From positions 1-33,565 of the forward strand of contig JAGCSE010000241.1 of NCBI GenBank assembly GCA_017964325.1: a DNA stretch of 33,565 nucleotides, given 5' to 3'. A model generated the notes under the pieces. It did no database searches, was not told the DNA's origin, and saw nothing but the letters and a program-made list of their open reading frames with translations. This document shows positions 31,361 to 33,565 of this stretch, piece after piece (the stretch's first letter is position 1; each line of letters begins with the position of its first letter). The translations under genes were made by a program, and so were the position numbers. Origin of the DNA: Victivallales bacterium. GTDB lineage: Bacteria > Verrucomicrobiota > Lentisphaeria > Oligosphaerales > Oligosphaeraceae.

Positions 31361-33565
31361 ATGAAAGACAACAAGACGATACGCATCGCCCTCGCGGGCA
31401 ATCCGAACAGCGGCAAGACGACTCTTTTCAATGCGTTGACCGGCTCCAACCAATTCGTCGGCAACTGGCCCGGCGTGACGGTTGAGAAGAAGGAAGGCAA
31501 GCTGAAGAAGCATGACAATGTCATCATCACGGACCTGCCAGGCATCTATTCGTTGTCGCCATACACGCTGGAGGAAGTCGTCGCTCGTAACTACCTGCTG
31601 GATGAAGCTCCAGAAGCCATTCTTAACATCATCGATGGCACGAACTTGGAGCGCAACCTCTACTTGACGACGCAATTGGCGGAACTCGGCATCCCGATGG
31701 TCATCGCCGTAAACATGATGGACATTGTCCGCAAGAACGGCGACAAGATCAATTTCGAAGAGCTTGCTCGCGAACTCGGCTGCAAGGTGTTGGAAGTCTC
31801 CGCATTGAACAACGACGGTGTCATGGAGGCCGCCGAAGCGGCCATCGAAGCCGCTGAAAAGTCGCATCCGCTTCCAATGCACACGTTTTCAGGCCCTGTC
31901 GAACATGCCATCGCGCACATTGAAGAGGCTGAATTGCACGACATGCCGTCGGAACGGCAACGGTGGTACGCCATCAAAATCTTCGAACGGGATGAAAAGG
32001 TTTTGGCCAAACTGAATATTCCCGCCGACAAGATGCATCATATCGAACAGGACATCACGGCGGCGGAAAAGGAACTGGACGACGACGCGGAGTCCATCAT
32101 CACGAGCGAACGCTATGTCTATATCGCCGAACTTCTTAAGGGCAGCTACCATAAGGCCAACAAAGGCGGCATGACGGTTTCGGACAAAATCGACAAGATC
32201 GTCACGAACCGCTGGCTGGGCCTCCCGATTCTGGCCGTCGTTATGTTCCTTGTATATTACATCGCAATGGTTACTGTCGGCCAGCAGGCGACCGACTGGG
32301 CCAATGACGGCCTCTTCGGCGACGGCTTCCATCTCTTCGGCATCGGTTCCGCCGCGGCTGAAGAGAAGGCGGAGGAGTTCGCGGATGCAAAGAACGCCGT
32401 CGATGCCTTCGTGACGGAGGAGAAGGCCGCCGACGTGTTGGCCAAGATCGATCCCGAGGCGGAGGATTTTGACGCGGAGGTCGCCAAGACGGCCTTGGCC
32501 GCCTACGCCGCCACCGTCCCGAAGGACGCGAAGGCAACGCTGGAAATTGAAAATGAAGAGGATCTGTCCGTTGAAGAAGCCGAATTCACAGGAGAGGATC
32601 TGGCGAACGCCATTCCCGTCATGGAGAAATACGGCTTCGCTGAGCCTGATCCCGCGGACGAAGGATGGTGGGTCCCCGGCGTTCCCGTCATCGTAGAAAA
32701 AGTTTTGGATAAAATGCACTGCGCGGATTGGCTGAAGGGGCTGATTCTCGACGGTATCGTGGCGGGTGTCGGCGCGGTCTTGGGCTTTGTGCCGCAGATG
32801 CTTGTGCTGTTCCTGCTGCTGGCCTTCCTGGAGGCGTGCGGCTACATGGCGCGTATCGCCTTCGTGCTCGACCGCGTGTTCCGCAGATTCGGCCTCTCCG
32901 GCAAGAGCTTCATTCCGATTCTCGTCGGCACGGGCTGCGGCGTCCCCGGCATCATGGCCTCCCGTACTATCGAAAGCGAACGCGACCGCCGCATGACGAT
33001 CATCACGACGACATTCATCCCCTGCGGTGCGAAGACCCCGTTCATCGCCTTGATCGCGGGCGCGATCTTCGGTGGTTCGCCGTGGATCTCCACGGGTGCC
33101 TATTTCCTCGGCATGGCCTCCATCATCGTTTCCGGCATCATCCTGAAGAAGACGAAAATGTTCGCAGGCGATCCCGCTCCGTTCGTCATGGAACTGCCCG
33201 CCTACCATCTGCCGACCGTCGGCAACGTCCTGCGCTCCATGTGGGAACGTGGCTGGAGCTTCATCAAAAAGGCTGGCACAATCATCCTGCTCTCCACCAT
33301 TTTCGTCTGGTTCACAACGTATTTCGGCTTCGCCGAAGACGGCTTCCGCATGCTTGAGGAAGAGGAAATCGACCATTCGCTGCTGGCGAAGATCGGCGCC
33401 GGCATCGCATGGATTTTCGCACCTCTCGGCTGGGGCAACTGGCAGGCGGCCGTGGCCTCCATCACGGGATTGGTCGCGAAGGAGAACATCGTCGGCACGC
33501 TGGGCATCCTCTACAAGAACGGCGCATCCGAAAGTGTTTACGGCAACTTGCATGCGGCCTTCACG
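31361..33565 (+). CDS. feoB: Ferrous iron permease FeoB (3' end beyond window)
   Basis: 735 codons are present without a stop, so the last part is missing. The N-terminal G domain has G1 GNPNSGKTTLF (13-23), the NQFVGNWPGVTVEKKEGKL switch segment, G3 DLPG, G4 NMMD and a G5-like SAL. A helical GDI-like region follows. The permease has TM1 LGLPILAVVMFLVYYIAMVT, then LDGIVAGVGAVLGFVPQMLV, the gate-like motifs LVGTGCGVPGIMASRTIESE and FIPCGAKTPFIALIAGAIFG, and a later LVAKENIVGT. It imports Fe2+ across the inner membrane. Between TM1 and TM2 lies an unusual acidic Ala/Glu-rich insert of about 115 residues (about 321-436). CAGGAGG lies before ATG 31361. Codons are strongly C-ending, unlike genes at the left end of the window. 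Confidence 0.95.
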   Translation, partial: MKDNKTIRIALAGNPNSGKTTLFNALTGSNQFVGNWPGVTVEKKEGKLKKHDNVIITDLPGIYSLSPYTLEEVVARNYLLDEAPEAILNIIDGTNLERNLYLTTQLAELGIPMVIAVNMMDIVRKNGDKINFEELARELGCKVLEVSALNNDGVMEAAEAAIEAAEKSHPLPMHTFSGPVEHAIAHIEEAELHDMPSERQRWYAIKIFERDEKVLAKLNIPADKMHHIEQDITAAEKELDDDAESIITSERYVYIAELLKGSYHKANKGGMTVSDKIDKIVTNRWLGLPILAVVMFLVYYIAMVTVGQQATDWANDGLFGDGFHLFGIGSAAAEEKAEEFADAKNAVDAFVTEEKAADVLAKIDPEAEDFDAEVAKTALAAYAATVPKDAKATLEIENEEDLSVEEAEFTGEDLANAIPVMEKYGFAEPDPADEGWWVPGVPVIVEKVLDKMHCADWLKGLILDGIVAGVGAVLGFVPQMLVLFLLLAFLEACGYMARIAFVLDRVFRRFGLSGKSFIPILVGTGCGVPGIMASRTIESERDRRMTIITTTFIPCGAKTPFIALIAGAIFGGSPWISTGAYFLGMASIIVSGIILKKTKMFAGDPAPFVMELPAYHLPTVGNVLRSMWERGWSFIKKAGTIILLSTIFVWFTTYFGFAEDGFRMLEEEEIDHSLLAKIGAGIAWIFAPLGWGNWQAAVASITGLVAKENIVGTLGILYKNGASESVYGNLHAAFT

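Noticed and set aside
31889..33553. 554-codon open frame on the minus strand opposite feoB
   Set aside because: The feoB frame on the plus strand has all family motifs. The reverse frame is a composition-driven shadow caused by C-ending codons.

Overview
The window is a dense bacterial segment with about 29 intact or near-intact protein genes, several broken ones, and no rRNA or tRNA genes that I could see. Gene content points tentatively to a host-associated or anaerobic bacterium of the PVC group (Lentisphaerota/Kiritimatiellota-like). The pointers are a sugar-focused operon with a BNR sialidase-like protein, a glycoside hydrolase with an N-terminal binding module, a large membrane protein with a pseudopilin-like C-terminus, and ferrous-iron uptake by Feo. 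The taxonomic guess is an inference from gene style only.

Layout. (1) 1-4427 is an accessory island. A leftward DUF1016/YhcG-type PDDEXK nuclease (cut by the window start) is divergent from a rightward cluster: an NMN-adenylyltransferase-NADAR fusion, a stand-alone NADAR protein, a macrodomain gene broken by a one-base frameshift, and a CX5R phosphatase. All but the phosphatase belong to families that make or process NAD or ADP-ribose, so this looks like an ADP-ribose repair or defence module. (2) 4428-7152 is a leftward group: class II aldolase, GTP cyclohydrolase I (folE) and a GT39/83-like membrane glycosyltransferase. (3) 7311-17208 is a long rightward gene train: HAD phosphatase, FKBP isomerase with a Cys/His-rich linker, folD, sialidase-like protein (ATGA overlap with folD), flippase-like membrane protein, an unrecognised 400-residue protein, an alkaline-phosphatase-superfamily enzyme, a nucleoside-hydrolase-like protein and a 706-residue membrane protein. 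(4) 17317-22945 is leftward: RNase R, a membrane/helical-repeat protein with a GTG start, and Lon. These read as an RNA/protein quality-control group.

(5) 23163-28860 holds a rightward glycoside hydrolase and then leftward genes: a hotdog thioesterase, a four-domain oxidoreductase-rhodanese-TusA-DsrE fusion for sulfur handling, and a small EamA transporter. (6) 28861-29792 is eroded DNA: tiny overlapping ORFs, an inverted repeat, about ten copies of an 11-bp tandem repeat, and a pseudogene of a winged-helix regulator C-terminus with an in-frame stop.

(7) 29825-33565 is a metal-regulation and iron-uptake locus: an ArsR/SmtB-type repressor with its own promoter and operator, then a striking tandem array, then a small ORF coupled to feoA, a second feoA, and feoB (cut by the window end). 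The array has four units of about 110 bp. Each unit is a GC-rich hairpin followed 19-20 nt later by a 7-2-7 palindrome matching the SmtB/ArsR operator type. This hairpin-operator array is the most unusual signal in the window. The NMNAT-NADAR island is the most interesting gene cluster.
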